From contig CAYTSW010000171.1 of assembly GCA_964440605.1 (NCBI GenBank), positions 1 through 5,435 of the forward strand: a stretch of 5,435 bases of DNA. The letters run 5' to 3'. The notes beneath the pieces are model-generated. The model was not told the origin of the DNA, did not search any database, and saw only the letters and a list, made by a program, of their open reading frames with translations. Both the position numbers and the translations under genes were made by a program. This stretch comes from CAYTSW01 sp964440605 (GTDB taxonomy: Bacteria; Planctomycetota; Phycisphaerae; Phycisphaerales; UBA1924). Of the stretch, positions 5,286-5,435 are shown piece after piece (position 1 is the stretch's first letter; each line of letters begins with the position of its first letter).

Positions 5286-5435
5286 GGGGGGCGGGGCCGC
5301 GCGGGTTTAAAACCGCCCTTGGGGGGGGGGCGGCGGGGGGGGGGGGGGGGGGAACGGCGGGGGGGGGTTTTTGCAAACCCCCCCCCCGCGGGAAAAACAG
5401 ATAGGAAAAGGGGCGCGGGGGGGAAGAGGGGAGGA
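5286..5435. other. Low-quality homopolymer tail, sequencing or assembly artefact
   Basis: Thirteen bases after the hydrolase stop the sequence turns into long G runs (10 at 5321-5330, 18 at 5335-5352, 9 at 5359-5367) and a C run (10 at 5378-5387), then purine-only stretches to the end. It is unlike the balanced GC-rich sequence of the rest of the window. G runs of this kind come from dark cycles of two-colour Illumina chemistry or from error-laden read ends extended by an assembler. No gene or RNA is called here. Confidence 0.85.

Noticed and set aside
5359..5387. Strong G/C hairpin as a terminator of the hydrolase gene
   Set aside because: It lies in the homopolymer artefact tail and has no following T-tract.

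Overview
This looks like a whole short-read contig from a GC-rich bacterium, probably a planctomycete and plausibly of the Phycisphaerae type. The lineage call rests on three things: a planctomycete-style ECF sigma factor directly upstream of a transmembrane Ser/Thr kinase with a TPR-like C-terminus, the HRGGQG glycine-loop variant of that kinase, and the very GC-rich third codon positions. No 16S rRNA or ribosomal marker is present, so lineage remains an inference.

Both contig ends are technical. Bases 1-49 are the Illumina TruSeq/P5 adapter lacking its first nine bases. From about 5286 to the end the sequence degenerates into G and C homopolymers typical of failed or dark-cycle reads. Genuine genome therefore runs from about 50 to about 5285.

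Left part, minus strand, in transcription order: a tRNA-Arg(UCU) (3838-3765), a 215-aa ECF sigma factor (3666-3019), a 53-bp gap, an 890-aa membrane Ser/Thr kinase with a TPR-like C-terminal half (2965-293), a 130-bp gap, and the first 37 codons of an exported protein (162-50) cut off by the adapter. The sigma factor and kinase each have a GGAG Shine-Dalgarno 7 nt before their ATG and look like a two-gene operon. The likely working model is a membrane kinase relaying a signal to its partner sigma factor, which is known for such pairs as a class but not shown here. The truncated exported protein is a candidate neighbour or target.

Right part, plus strand: a 434-aa exported endonuclease/exonuclease/phosphatase-fold hydrolase (3968-5272), divergent from the tRNA. 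The 129-bp divergent region holds a good -10 box for the tRNA and two inverted repeats, one centred on that -10 box.

No mobile element, CRISPR array or phage gene is visible. The unusual points are the truncated secreted protein beside a sigma/kinase pair, the dyad over the tRNA promoter, and the contig-end artefacts. I see no clear evidence of a wholly new system.
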